From: Psilocybe azurescens
Taxonomy: Eukaryota; Basidiomycota; Agaricomycetes; Agaricales; Agrocybaceae
Length of the DNA stretch: 64,000 nt
Assembly (NCBI GenBank): GCA_023853785.1
Contig: JAJIRX010000008.1
Location: 124,001-188,000, forward strand
Reading direction: 5' to 3'
Of the stretch, positions 32,837-45,807 are shown piece after piece. Within the stretch, counting starts at the first letter, position 1, and each line of letters opens with the position of its first letter. The notes below the pieces were generated by a model, which was not told where the DNA came from, searched no databases, and saw only the letters and a list, made by a program, of their open reading frames with translations. Made by a program: the position numbers and the translations under genes.

Positions 32837-34406
32837 CGATACGCTGATCAATCACTGATAGTCGGTGCGGGGCCAAGAGAACGGACTCCTCTCTCGCACT
32901 ACATCGTTCACGCTTTGTCGCTCACGATTATGTAAGAACCCTGCTATTCTTTCTACTTTGAACTTTTGAAGGCTTCCATCTGAGTTTTGAATCAATGATT
33001 GTGTTTTCAGTGACAGATTCTGATCTTGTTAACTGGCGTTTGCGTGCCTATGTAAAAATGGTTGTGACCGACCATTCGAGAGACGAAAATGAACAGTCAA
33101 TAGGTTAGTTCCCACTGTCCGGAGTGTCTAGCTTGTGCTCGCGTATCCGAACGCTTTCAGCACTTATATGCACGAACAAAAAGCATTAATCATCCAACTA
33201 TCGATAAAGAGACGGAAATGAACATCCATACCTTTTCACCAGTGTTTTCTTGCTCAAAGCAATCTGTTCAGAACTTGAGACTTCCGTGGTGTCCTGCATT
33301 GGTCGATTTTTGTCTTCGCCTCTTTTAATATGATTCGGCAATAGTCACTCCATTATGGTGTATTGCAGAGACAATCATATCATTGATCCCACTGACGACG
33401 TTGTACAAGCATAGACCATATTTCAAGTCCTAGTGACAGCAACAGGCAAGATAGTTCGGATAGCCAAATTAGAGACGTGAAGACGAATTACTTCGAATTG
33501 TACTCATGACACTTTAGGGAAGCAATATCAATTACAACTGACCACGCCCATCAGACGTTCCGATAAGAAGCGAACCGAATAATTACCCTAACGTTGTTCC
33601 GGCGTGTTTCCACGAGACCTAGGCCCAGCGTGGCTCTATTTCAAAGAACTTATCTGGGGAAAATTTGGAATAGAAAAGTGTATTGCTTAGACTCCGCGGC
33701 CGATATGTGACTTATGTTTTTATGTATTCTTGTATCAGCATATAGCGGCTGTACTCCATACCGCAAATTTCTCAGTCAATGTCTCCTGATAATTATTCTA
33801 TTATTCATAGGTGATTCTGAGCTGCTAGAGAGAAGGTAGCTCTACCACGAGATCAACATTGATGCGCAAAATAAGCTCAGTGGTGATGAAATGAGTCAAC
33901 AGGCGCAGTTGTACGACGCCTTAGTTGATCTGTACTTGTAAGCCTCGCGGTTGCAACTGCGGCCAACGATTATACAGCGACAAGCTTTATGACCCGCCGC
34001 TACGCGTCGGAGTCACAGCTCGTTATATAGCGATACTCACGGACAATGATGTTCTACCTGTTTGATCCGAGGAAGAAGAATAAATCAATTATCTGGGGAT
34101 AAATTGGCGCTACTTGGCGCTTCATCCAATTCTTCTGATATCGACGTTGTTACCGCACGGCTGTAGTAACGCATCAGAGTTTAACTCCCACGCCTGCCCA
34201 TTTCTAGTGATACTTATCAAATCACGACGAGTATAAGATGTATAGATATCATTTGGACTAACTATCGGACATATCTTCTCCCAGATATTCCCAATGTCCT
34301 CCCTACAACGTCTATGGTACGCTTCTGGCAGATTTTCGAGTTTATTGACACTCATACCTTCAAATTAGGATCACACTATTTCTCCTTCTCCTGAAATATA
34401 ATACAG
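32837..34406. other. No recognisable gene
   Basis: AT-rich sequence. A 77-codon minus-strand frame at 34122-34355 (NKLENLPEAYHRRCREDIGN) is not low-complexity but has no recognised domain and no clear partner exon. Confidence 0.4.
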
Positions 34407-34750
34407 TCTTTGCTTCATTCGGGATTTCTGTTGCCAGTCTCGAAGAACCCATCGGCCATAAATTTGCCGTCTCGTGGACTGCCACGGCAGCCGATCCTCA
34501 AAATGTGGATATCTGTGTTAGCACAGACACCGAGTTCCTTCCTATCGGTTCAATCCAACGAAATGACCAACTGGCAGGATCTGTAAATGTTGTAATAGAT
34601 GATTCCATATCTCCATCGTAAGCATTGCTTTCGATGAATCCAGCCTTTAGATATCGATACTAAATCTAATTCAGGACGTATTTACTTGGAATCAGATTCA
34701 CAGGCTGCTCGTACGCCGAATATACGCACTACTTGTGTTCACCTGTTTAA
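34407..34750 (+). pseudogene. Fragment of a secreted or cell-surface protein (Kre9/KNH-like beta domain)
   Basis: Two exons, 34407-34617 and 34675-34750, joined in phase by a GTAAGC...TTCAG intron. The translation includes EEPIGHKFAVSWTATAADPQ, GSIQRNDQLAGSVNVVIDDS and TYLLGIRFTG, the pattern of extracellular domains found at the start of many basidiomycete surface proteins. An acceptor (TACAG) at 34402-34406 implies an upstream exon I could not find. The frame stops at 34750, too early for the usual linker and membrane segment. Further GT/AG pairs at 34810-34860 hint at a decayed continuation. Confidence 0.35.
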
Positions 34751-37700
34751 CACTGACAACTCCACAGGTTCTTGCTTGCTTCTGTGTTCGACGACTTTGT
34801 TGTTACTTCACCGTAAGTACTGACCTTGTATACTTCAAGAACATTACTTACACATAAACAGGTCGTGTGGGGTTGCCTCAAGACAACTCACTTCGTAATT
34901 GCTTCCACTGGTTGCAGGATCTGATTTACTGATGAGTTCATAATTAGTAGGGTTTCCAGGGCTCACCTCGGGTAATCCCTCTCAGGGATGGCGTGGACGA
35001 AAGCATTAATTAAGTAAAATGTTCGTCATGAATAAGACGAGAAGCCAGTAGTAGAAATCTATGATGTACGAGTGACAAGTATAACAGCGCGGAAAAGAAA
35101 CCGAGCCGAAAACTCAATAATTCCAGAGAGAGAAAACCCGTTAATTGACTCAAGACTGATTTCCACCCAACCTGGCTAAGTATGTACTCGCCAGCCCTAC
35201 TTCGGGAATAACAACAACCACCAACTCGTCGTCCTATTTGGGTTATTGTATGCGTACCCCGGACCACGGTGAGTAAGTTATACGCTGGACCTGACGGCCT
35301 AAACATCGGCTCTTTCTGCGAGACTGAATGACAAATGGCAGAGTCTATGTTCCCACCTCAAGTCTGATGGAATCTGAGTGAAAATTATCGCTAGGACCCT
35401 CGCATGAGAACTGTATTCGAACAGACATTGCGTCGAGTTATCAGCCCTTATATTTAGATAACACGTGGAAAGGCCACTTAGGAGTCAACTGGTCGGCGTT
35501 CCCCGAAACTCAGTTTGCAAGTCTCTGGTATTTGATACCGAGGAGGCGGCCACAGGAGATCCGGGGGCGGTAGGGACAGGCCATTAGAATTCAAGGTAAA
35601 GGTAGAAAAGTGGGTAGGGGTGTGGAGGATGATATGGTGAAACAGGTAACGGAGGCAACGGAGATGTGTTCCCCGCCGCCACCGCAGCAGCAGCAGTATC
35701 TTTGGGGACATGAATAGGTGAGAGTTAAAGACGGTCAGAGAAGGGAATATATTTCCAAGCTCCATACAAAAAATGTAATTCAACGTCGGTGGAAATAGGA
35801 AATGACACCAATGCTACTCATCCAGCTCTGCTCCCTTTAGGTCATGCGCAGTGGCGACGGCATTGAGCAGAACGCTATTCCGCTGGCGTCGCTGAGAGCA
35901 GTTGGATGGCGCGGCGATGTTGTGGTGGAAAATTTTATTGTCTTCGTCTACGACCCCTTTTCCGGGATTCTACCGTTGTTAGACAGGTAGGTATAGTACT
36001 TCACAGTTGGATAGGATAGAAGAAAAATAGGATTTGGTGGGAAATTGAAGACGGGCCGATGCGAAGGAGAGAAGAAACGTACTGCCCAGGCTTTTGAGTT
36101 CGAATTCAAACCACTCCGACTCATGTCCCTCTGGTCAATCGCTCTGCATGTGCATATCTACTAGAGTGACGAATAAGTTGGAAATATGTTTAAAACGGTC
36201 AATGAGCCCTGCCAGATATGTCCATGAATATTGAACGGGTCTGACAGTCGGAAACTAATTGATTACGTTCAGGCTCCACTTGAATAGACGGTGGCTCTGT
36301 ATCAATCGATGATCATCTATTTATCAACTCTTGTGACTTGGTTGCGACAATCGAAATATGCAGCCAATGTTCTATATACCTGATTCTACCCCTAAGTGTA
36401 ATAAATTCTAAAACAACTGTTTTCCCTGTGATTCCGCAAGAAATGTCGAACAATCGTCGGTGTGTTGTCTCATGTTCAAAATAACGTAGAATCGTCTTTG
36501 CGTTAACCATAGGCTCCGTACAACATGTTTCACATTATAGAATGAATTGCACACAGTAGGCCTATGACCAAAAGAAGTGAGAAGTAGTTCTCGAAGTGTA
36601 CATGAATGCTTTGGATTGATGATTCACCCTGGTGAGCTTGAACTACGCTCCATGTTCTTTCTGCGTGCACTAACTTTCCAGGAGAAATGAACTACACCCC
36701 CATACCATCTTGCGTTATAAATTTCCTCATCTTGGTGCTACTTCTGGGAGTTTTATCCGGCGCCCTCAAGGCATGCCTTTTTTTTTTTTCAGAGAGCTAT
36801 GGTCGCGTATGTCCGATATGGCGATATGGGCCCAAAGGTCTCTCTGACCCTCAAAGAAGCAGTAGGCTATATCTGGAAAGTTCTCTTCGCTGTTACCTGC
36901 ATGTCATCTTACGACACGCACCACCATGTTTAAACTCACAAGAGATATTGGACACGAGCTTGCGAGCGTTTAATCTGTGCTAAACCGAGAGAACCGAAGA
37001 ATATGGATACCACTGGGACGGCTCCTCGAACTGGCACACGCGGTAGAATGACAATCTAAACAATTTCCGACGACAATTACCAATTATTAATGAATATTAA
37101 TTGTGGGTGTCGTCAGACAATGTGTAAGTTTAATGTAAGAGAATGGAATGAAAACTCACCTGGTTGACCTTCAAACAACCAAGCTACATGCAAAGCATAC
37201 ACCATATTCATTTTGTGAGAAAAAATGAGGCCATAACACCGTTTCTAAAAAAGCGCCTCGATGCCACTACTATGCATATCTGAGCAGTTCTCAACTGTCT
37301 AAATCAATCACCCACTTTCTACCCTTCTTTCGCTGGGACAGCTTGTTTTCACCGCCGCTATAATCATGTCAACCAACTCAACATGTATTCCAGTGACGAC
37401 CAATCGAGATATTACCGTTTGTCGAGTCTCGTTGATTAAACACGGCCTGCTGGTCTGGTCACATAAAAGCAATTTACGCCTGCCTCCGGGTGTATGTCCA
37501 ACCAATTTTCCTTTAGCAAGCCATAACATAGCCACCTCAAGCGCGGGCCTGCAAGGGGTGTCCTTGTTTATCCTTTCCTTGAAATTGTAAACCTGCCCTT
37601 TCGCTCTGCTCTCGTTGCTACAGAGAGTCAAGTACCTCGGGAAGTTGTCCCAAGCAGAACCAAGGAGGCTACAAAACATGCTATGCAAGTTGATTCTCTT

Positions 37701-37753
37701 CATCTTAAATTCCAACTAAATATTCACACATATTCTAGTAATTAATCTTGCAG
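34751..37753. other. No confident gene; possible isolated exon
   Basis: A stretch at 35844-35985 is open between an AG and a GTAGGT donor (VENFIVFVYDPFSGILPLLD), and frames at 36687-36980 and 37320-37590 contain hydrophobic segments (INFLILVLLLGVLSG; TLLSLGQLVFTAAIIMS). The last two could be exons of the membrane protein ending at 37959, but I cannot join them. Other sequence is featureless. Confidence 0.35.
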
Positions 37754-37959
37754 GCGGCGGCGTATACGGCTTTGCAATCTGGATATTTAGTGTGGCTCAG
37801 ACAGAACTGATTCTTGCGAGGAACGGTCTCACAGTGCAAACACAGGACTGGAGTTTTGGACAGACATTGGCACTGATAATACTTCTACCCCAACTTCGCG
37901 ATATGGCAACTCTCATAAGGAAAACAAAGATCAGCAACATCCCAGCCTTCATAGAGTGA
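37754..37959 (+). pseudogene. C-terminal exon of a multi-pass membrane protein
   Basis: After a good acceptor (ATTAATCTTGCAG) the frame reads GGVYGFAIWIFSVAQTELIL, then DWSFGQTLALIILLPQLRD and stops at 37957-37959. A membrane helix followed by WSFGQxLALxxLxP is the usual end of a large agaricomycete family of integral membrane proteins of unknown function. Upstream exons are not convincingly present, so it may be a relic or a gene with exons I missed between 36.6 and 37.6 kb. Confidence 0.45.
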
Positions 37960-38118
37960 TCGTCTAGCTGAAGAAAATATTCACATTCACCTACACCTAC
38001 AGCAGTAGTTGATGAAGAAAAACACATACCAGCCCCCCGAGCCAGAGGATGAGCTTAAGATGATTCATAATGGAGCTCAGAAATGAGTATTGAAGCACTG
38101 TAGGTTATATTGCGTGAC

Positions 38119-38292
38119 AGATGAGAAACAAACTGTGCATGTGTTGGCGCTTTACTAGTGGTTATAGACATACTGCAGGGATATATTTTATTGGGAAGAA
38201 TGTACCAGACAATACTAGTACTATGCACAATCGATGAGAAACAAGCTGCGCATGCATTAGTGCTGAGAAACAAGCTGTGGATGCATTAGCGC
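38119..38292 (+). repeat. Short tandem and dispersed 34-bp repeat
   Basis: GATGAGAAACAAACTGTGCATG at 38119 recurs twice back to back at 38234-38300 as GAGAAACAAGCTGCGCATGC and GAGAAACAAGCTGTGGATGC, each followed by ATTAG(T/C)GCTGA. Confidence 0.6.
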
Positions 38293-38379
38293 TGACAGTT
38301 TTTGGGTATGCAGGTAGCAACAATTTCCATCCTATACAAACTGGCCAGGGGCATGTACTTTATACTCACCCAGGAACTC

Positions 38380-38620
38380 CATACAGAAGTGGTGGACTCC
38401 ACATGGAGTCCAATTGGAATATGTATAAAGGTTTAAAAAATCATTTTTAATAAATGGAGTCCAGATGGAGTCCAGGTGGGCTTTAAACAAGTCCACTTGA
38501 GTCCAACTGGAATCCAATTAGAATCCACTTGGACACCAGGTGGACTCCAATTTGAGTTCCAACTTTAACTTCATATGGAACAGGCTCCAGTTGGATTCCA
38601 ACTAGGATATTTCAATCTTT
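38380..38620. repeat. TCCA/TGGA palindromic repeat cluster 2
   Basis: More than ten copies of GTGGACTCCA, GGAGTCCA, AGTCCAACTGGA and related half-sites in both orientations in 240 bp. Similar clusters lie at 15744-16060 and at the ends of the hAT-like elements. No element ends could be set here. Confidence 0.6.
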
Positions 38621-38879
38621 CAATCTTAGTGTAAATTCATATAAGTGCAATATAATATATTAATAACTATGTACTACATTATTATCTATTTGCAAAGTCC
38701 ATTGTTACAAAATGAAAAAAACAAGAACAAAAACATAACAAAAAGACAAAAAAATAGGGAGAGAGATATGTACTTGGGTTAAATGAACAAACAAACATAT
38801 AAATGTAAAATAAAATGAGAAAATGAAAAGAAAAAAATAAAAGTGAAAAAAAAAAATGAGTGGCAGAAGGGTGTTCATG

Positions 38880-39170
38880 TCAGTCATAGCCCCCGCTGTA
38901 TGCATCAGCTGTGTTGGTCATACATGCCATCAATGTCATGGGCATGATACACATCCACTGTACATGTTGTTGTTGTCCTTGTGGCCATTGTGGCTGTCAT
39001 ACATGGCTGTCATACTTGGTGTTGTATGTGTTGTTGATGTTGTTGTCTTTGCAGCTGTCATGTCCATTGCACATGTTGTGGATGTCATACATGAGTGTTT
39101 TACTCAGTTTTGTACATGGGCATTGTATGTGTCATCATTGTGGCTGCCATGTGTTGATGAGCACTGCAGC
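38880..39170 (+). repeat. GT-rich dispersed repeat R2, copy 2
   Basis: Same low-complexity type as 1850-2100, with CATACATG and TGTTGTTGTC runs and the phrase CATCATTGTGGCTGCCATGTG. Open frames here are products of the composition. Confidence 0.55.
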
Positions 39171-39189
39171 TCTCTGGCCCTGAATTTTG

Positions 39190-40230
39190 CTATTTTTACA
39201 GCTTCAGAATACTCTACACCTCCAACAACATATCAAGCAGTTTCAGCAGGCTTTGCACTTTTTTCCTTAGCTTTGCATCTGTTTCCTCAACTCTGCACCT
39301 TTTTGGACCTTATTCCAGTCTATTTCCTCATTCATTCTCAGCAGTTTACAAAGCTTTTGCACCTATTTCAATATTCTAAACCTCTGATCGTCCCCTCTTT
39401 CAGTATACATTGTTCCAACAGCTTCACACCTCTTAGAACCTTGTCAAACCTCTTTGAAATTCTTTGCACCTCATCATTATTGATTATTTGGCCTATTCTA
39501 TGCTTTGGAAAGTCAGTTTTCACTTTGCACACCTCATACCTATTTGGGTTCACTGAAGATCATTTTCCTTGATCACATGCCAATCTATCAGTTTCCAAGT
39601 TTGTACAACATCCAGATCAGCTGCAAGACTATGCTATACATATTCTACACTCCATTGAAGCTCAAGATAGAAATCTGCAACTCATTCCAGCATTTAGCAT
39701 GTTTTAAAAGAAGATCCAGAGCATCAGGAAGGCTTTCCTATAGGTTCTATCATGTTCTTTACCTTTTTCATTGACCATCTTTGCATTTTCAGAGTATCTT
39801 GTGATGTCTTCCATTGTATGCAGACATTTATTCATCTTCATTCCTAGTTTTCTTTGTTTCATGATCACCACTGCTTTTGATTCTTTATGCAAAAGTTTAA
39901 ACTTTCATTCAGTTCTTTGTGCATCACTATTGCACCTCCTTATTTGTAGCAGACTATACCTTTATTCAGTATTCAATATTTGTAGTATAAAAGCAGTACT
40001 CTATCTACATTGAAGAAGTTTCCAACCCTCAGATATTGTTCTTGCACCTTTGCAACTCATTCTCACCCCTTCACACCTTGTTTTTAGAACTTTGCACCTC
40101 ATTCACAGACTTTGCACCTTATTCATACAGCTTTGCACCTTGTTCTCAAACATCACACCTCATTTTCAGAGCTTTGCACCTTGTCATACCTCACTGCACC
40201 TCACTGCATCTAGCCAGTTCCATCTGGTAC
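39190..40230 (+). repeat. Degenerate minisatellite with TTTGCACCT core
   Basis: CTTTGCACCT(C/T)(A/G)TTC and close variants recur irregularly through about 1 kb, densest at 40050-40210 with a spacing of about 24-36 bases. No gene. The flank to 40612 is AT-rich without features. Confidence 0.6.
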
Positions 40231-41712
40231 AGCTCCCAGAACCCAGTCTTGCACCCTCAGAGCCTCAAGACAACTTCCCTCTGCATTCCACACATTCAAG
40301 TCTTAAGTTCTTCCATTGTTCTTTCAGTTTATTATAGGTTGTTGTTTTTGTTTTGTGCATGGCAGAGCAGTCATCTGGCATTATCATCATGCCCCCACTA
40401 ACATGGCCCTCATTGCTTTCTTTTGGAGGATCAGTTATATTCACAAAGGGTTTTCATAAAAAACCAATCTCATGACAATGAATATGATGTATTTTTTCTT
40501 TTGGTTTGAGAACACAATGACAAAATAGCTAGCTGCTGGGTTTTTTTTTGATAAATTAAGTAGCTTTCCCATTGAGAACCCTTTTCTGCTTCAAATGGGA
40601 AATGAATCCATTTACAGTGGCATGCAAAAATAATACATGGGGTTTGATGTCACATTTACTCAACAGCAGCTTGATATTTTTATGATTTAAATTGTGATGT
40701 GTAGATATAATTTAGATGCATCTTTGTACAATATTTTGAAATTTTATCTTAAGAATTGGGCACAGGAGATAAGAAATACCAAAATTGTGTGTGATCAAGT
40801 TCTAGAAGTAGCAGTTCAATTGACATGAGATATTACTTGAGCATAGTCTGGCATAGTTAGATCATACAATATTTTGAATCTTAAAAGAATTTGTGGCCAT
40901 TCAAGAGATACAGCTCATTGGAATATCCGCTTTTTCGAGGTCTTTCCTTTCCCCCACACAATCCATATGGACTCCAGTGGACTCTGTGCCCAGCCAAACT
41001 GGCTGACAGACTGTCTAGTCCACTGGACTTGTACTAGACTCCTGCCAAATTTTCAGTCCAGTCTCAGTCCAGTGGATTATGAGTCCAGTCCAGTCCACTG
41101 GACTGGGGCTTAAATATTCACTGAACAACAACAAATAATATATTTATTAGCACAGTCCAGTGGAGCTCACTGGATGCAATAATTAACATAATATCTGAAG
41201 TATGATCATTAGTTATTAATATTAATATCAATCACAACAAACAAAAGACTACAGTCAATGGAAATAAACTCTACAAAATGACAATTGAACAAAACAATAG
41301 TTAAATGTACATGGGAGCAAAGCCTCCCTATAAATACATTTTTGTATTTTGTTCAGTCCGTGGGGTGAAAGTCTCACAGGCACATGTAACATGCACATGT
41401 GCCCGGCATCGGCCGATCGGCACAACAACAATCAAATATACACATCAGCTCTTTTTTCCAACCACCACCCACCCCCTTCCTCTCCTTTTTCTGTCACTGC
41501 TGCCATCCTTGCCCTCTCCACCATCCATGATGACCGCAATGGCCATGCAGACATCAATGAGGACAGACACTGACAATCACAACAACGAGGGCAACAACAA
41601 ATGCAACAATGAGGGCAACAACAGATGGTGAAGGTGCAGATAGTGACAGCAAGGATGGCAAGTATGAGGGCAAGAACAGTGGGGACAGTAGGGGTGAGGG
41701 TGGGCATGGTGA

Positions 41713-43640
41713 GATGTTTAGTGTGGGGTGTCTTTGTAATTGCTCAATACACAACACCCAATCAAATATTTATATTGATCAGTTCAATCTGGGAGGGTAA
41801 GCTTGTAAGGTTTATTACAATAACTAGTTTAGCAGCATACAGACTTAGACAATTGCTCTTGGGTGATCACTAGTAGCTAGAGAACTCTTTTTAGACAGGT
41901 GAGTACACACAAGACACTGAAATAGTAAGGGCAATCTCTCTATGTGAGGGTGATTGCCAATATCAAGGGGATCACTTTGTGGGGCGGGTGTACACGGAAC
42001 ACTTAACAGTTCTCTTTATAAAACCCAAACTCAAACTATCAAACACTATAAGTGATCACCCATATTAACACGTAGTAGATCCTTAGTTTCTATAAGCAAC
42101 TGGGCACACTAGTCCACAGTTCTTAGTTTACTATAGGCAACGTCCTGAAACAGTCAGATTTCTCTGACAGTCGTCCCTAGTTACTATGAGGGATCACTAG
42201 CCTTTATAGGGTTCCCACCCATACTTAACAATCCACAGGGCAGTCTTTACTATAGGCAACATCCTGAACAGTTGGAGTTCTCTGACAGTTGTCCCTAGTT
42301 TGTACTATGAGCAATTGTTAGCCATATAGGGTTCCAACCCGTACTTAACAATCCCCAGGGCAGTTTGCGGATGGCTTATAAAAGCCTACTTATCAAGTCT
42401 AATAGACCTGACATTGAATATAACAATGGCAATTGCTCACAAAACCAGGTAGCACCTAATTGCTTGAGGTGAACTGTAGTGTTCAATTTCTTATCACACA
42501 AATCACTAGTCCTCAAAGTATTAACACTAGAATTCTTATTCAGAGTAAATTCTGATATCAAATCTGGGGTGTAGATTACTTGGTCCCTATTCTAAGATAC
42601 AGGGCTGTTTTTATAGACTAAATAGATACTTTGGCTTGTGATAATTGAAAGAGACTAAGAGAAAAGGAAGGAAATGGACCGTGTGCTGCCTAGCCTTTGC
42701 TGCACCAATTATAATAGTGGAAAGTACTAGTTTGCCTGTGCTACAGCACTTATTTGAAGATAAAATTGTTGTCCATGCAGCAGTGCCTCCTTGGGTAGCG
42801 ATCACCCAACTTATTTTATCAGATGGCTTGCAGCTAAGACATGTCAGGACTAGATTGTTTAGGGGTATATTTCCTAGAAAACCCTACCAAGGTTCCCAAG
42901 CACAGTTGCTATTGGTTTAGAACTATCTGGCACAGCGGGTGCCCTTATCATGAGGCAAGTTACCTCTAGTATTGTGTGGCAATTGCTGGCTGGGCAATCC
43001 CTCACTCACGTTGGCTGCATTACAAATTACAAGTTTTTTTATAGTCGGATCTAGTAGACTGCCATATGCTGAGCTATACACAAGATTTCAATTGCCAATA
43101 CATTTGGTCTGTGGGGCGATCACCCATGTGGTGCAGTGATGTCTGATCCCTGAGCAGTTGATCGCCTAATTTAGTGAACAGCCTTTGTGAGGCCTGGACA
43201 CAGTGATCGCTTTTGCTAATTAATAAGGTTTCCATCACTTGGCAATTGCTTGTTAAGACACTGATGGGTGTTACCCCTTGTAAGAGCCAAGGTCATTTCT
43301 TAGGAGTTCTTCCTTGCATGGGACTAATAGCATGATCAATGGGATAGGCAATCACTCCGGGCACCCAGTTAGGGTTGTGTTGATAGCTGTGTAGGAAACT
43401 AAAGATAGTCTTTGATTTGTAGTGCTGATTAATAGGCCACACTACACCTTAGTTAGTTTTTAAGGTCTACTATGCTCGTTGGCCCACTAGGAAGTGAAGC
43501 CTCAAAGCCTAATAGTCTGGCATATCTCCTACCCTTCACTAGTATAATGTACTAGTTTATTACAGATAACAATTGCAAAAATATGGGCCTCTGTGTCTCA
43601 CTATGAATTGTAAGCTCAGAATGGTTTACACCCTTTCAAC
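41713..43640. mobile_element. Unclassified insert inside hAT-like element 2
   Basis: About 1.9 kb that interrupt a GGTGAGGGTGGG-type minisatellite (41640-41712 and 43641-43805) present on both sides. It has many short palindromes of two kinds, TGATCA with GGTGATCACC/GCGATCACCC flanks, and GGCAATTGC. No long frame. I could not find terminal repeats or a target duplication, so the borders are approximate and the class is unknown. Confidence 0.45.
42129..42368 (+). repeat. Two-copy 120-bp tandem repeat
   Basis: ACTATAGGCAAC(G/A)TCCTGAA, TTCTCTGACAGT(C/T)GTCCC and TATAGGGTTCC(C/A)ACCC occur twice in the same order, starting at about 42129 and 42249. It lies inside the unclassified insert. Confidence 0.7.
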
Positions 43641-44473
43641 GGCAAGGGTGAGGGTGAGCACAGTGGGGACAGTGAGCATGAGGGTGGGGATGGCAAGCAC
43701 AAGGGCAGGAACAGTAGAGACAGTGAGCTTGAGGGTGGGGATGGTGAGGGCAAGGGTGGAGACAGTGAGGGTGAGGGTGGGGACAGTGAGGGCAAGGATG
43801 GCAGGTGCTACTACCATCCTCCCACCCCCTTTTTATTTATATTTTCTCTTTTTTCTTTTTGTCTTGGACCTTGCAAGTAGACATTAATGTATTACATAGT
43901 TATTAATATATTGTATTCCACTCTTCTGAATTTACATTAAGATTGAACTTATTTACTATATCAAGTCCAGTGGACTCCAGTTATCTTAGTCCATATTCAC
44001 TGTATAGTATAAAATCTACTGCAGTCCACTGCAGTCCACTGGACTCTGTTCACCTTTTTACACTTGGTATATAGGCAAGTCCAGTGGACTGTGTAGGGGA
44101 TGATAAAGTACTGGCTTTTTCCATTCTTTCCGTGGAAAAATATAGAAAAAGCCCAAAATCTACTCATTACAAAGCCCATATCTTATGAGCGACTGAAGAT
44201 TTTTTTAGGTTTAAGTTGTGATGTGGTCTAATTATTCTAGACTACATCCAGGTAAATTTTCATGTCAATTGAACTGCTACTTCTAGAACTTGATCACACC
44301 AAATTTTGGTATTTCTTATCCCCTGTGCCCAATTCTTAAGATAAGATTTCAAAATATTGTACAAAGATGCATCCAAATTATATCTATACATTGAAATTGA
44401 AATCATAAAAATATCTAGCCGTTGTTGAGTAAATATGACAACAAACCCCATGCATTATTTTTGCACACCACTG

Positions 44474-45807
44474 TATAGGTGGCATCAATTGTAGTGCCAA
44501 TAGAGGGTAATATGGTCGTCGAGCACGCAGGTCCCACCCCAACTTGATAGTTATCTGACTGTTCAGGTTTGCACAAAGCTTTCGATAATCTTAAGCCCTG
44601 CGAAGAACCACAATATGGCATTGTTGCGCTGTCTGTCGCTCACCAAACTCCCGCCAGCCTCGCTTTCCTCCAATTTTATCTTCCTGCCAGGCCATCTAAA
44701 GTTGTTTCTATGACGTAGATATTGCCAACGCATCGTGAGCGATTCTTCGCTACTATATCTTTGCAAGGCTCAGCACGTCAGCGACTAATGTTGGTGTACA
44801 CAGGGAAAATGTTTCCGTTTACTGCGGAAGTTTCGAGGCATTCCATCAAGCATTTTCATTCCAAGAATCACCTTCCTGGGTAGTCTTTCAGACCTCTAAC
44901 AATAACCATACATCGTACCCAAACTCACCGATAAAGGAAATCACAAGATTTTGATATCGCCAGACCAATGCCAGACGCAACTTCTGAACTCTGGAGGCCA
45001 GTAACAAGAAAGTAACAAGAGAGCGAGGCTGAGTGATCTATCTGATGGCGTTGGGATCGTGACGGCCAAAAAGGAAGATATCTGATGTGAGGGCGAAATA
45101 GACCAATGGTTGCACCCAATTTGAACCTGAACCAAACCTGAAAAGTCTTGAACGCCACCAGCAAGGTATGGTTCTAATTTCCACACCGAAGTTCTCAAGG
45201 TCAACATATGTATTAGGATGCACACACATATATATACCTCCCTCTACCAACTCATAACTAGCATTCATTTTGAACAGATGCTTCCTGTTAAATTCGGACT
45301 GTTCACGTCAAGTTCAGGTTCTCATGTTTGTGCTGAGCGAACACTGAGGCAAGCATTAACCCACTGTGGGTTCCTTTTACTATGATACGGGGACGTCTTC
45401 TGCTTCCTTGACATTCCGTGTGACTCGGGCTTAGTAGCTGTCGGAGAACTTCACTTCAAGCAAGCTGTTTATTATGGTGCAACGCGATTCTGACAGTCTG
45501 GATGTAAAATCAACTAGCGAGGTGCCCCGGGTCCCTACTACCCTGGTAGAGCAGTTTGCCATTCGCAGATATAAAAGCTTCGAATTCACACATACGTTCT
45601 TCAAGCCTGAACTTCGCCGCAATGTTTTCCGCTACGGAAAATAAGTATGCCTCTGGCATCCAGAGGTGAGGGAAACATGCGCCGCTTGTCATCCCTATTC
45701 TGCCAGTATCAATCTGATTGACAGAAAACAATCTGATTAGCACAAAAGTATTGGTGAATATTCTTTTGTCAGTACCACAGATAGGCGATAACAATCGTTA
45801 TTTTCAG
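44474..45807. other. No confident gene; start of the next gene not found
   Basis: Frames of 60-95 codons are open on the minus strand (for example 44563-44766, YSSEESLTMRWQYLRHRNNF; 45510-45794) but have no domain or clear splice partner. The missing first exon of the DUF6534-like gene should lie in 45600-45800. Confidence 0.4.

Larger units (their letters stand above)
40937..44113. mobile_element. hAT-like non-autonomous element 2, nested
   Basis: Flanked by an exact 8-bp duplication GCTTTTTC (40929-40936 and 44114-44121), the target-site length of hAT elements. Left end GAGGTCTTTCCTTTCCCCC, right end as complement CAGTACTTTATCATCCCC. Many TCCAGTGGACT palindromes lie just inside both ends. 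It shares internal sequence with element 1 (41335-41440). No transposase. It inserted into the Tc1/mariner-like element and itself carries the insert at 41713-43640. Confidence 0.85.
40615..44473. mobile_element. Tc1/mariner-like element with 215-bp inverted repeats, carrying nested insertions
   Basis: Left arm 40615-40835 and right arm 44255-44473 are inverted repeats of about 215 bp with few differences. They start CAGTGGCATGCAAAAATAAT and, as complement, CAGTGGTGTGCAAAAATAAT. TA lies at both borders (40613-40614, 44474-44475). Between the arms and the nested element are short unique parts (40836-40936; 44122-44254). No transposase is visible, so the original element was a short non-autonomous one of roughly 680 bp. 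Confidence 0.85.
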
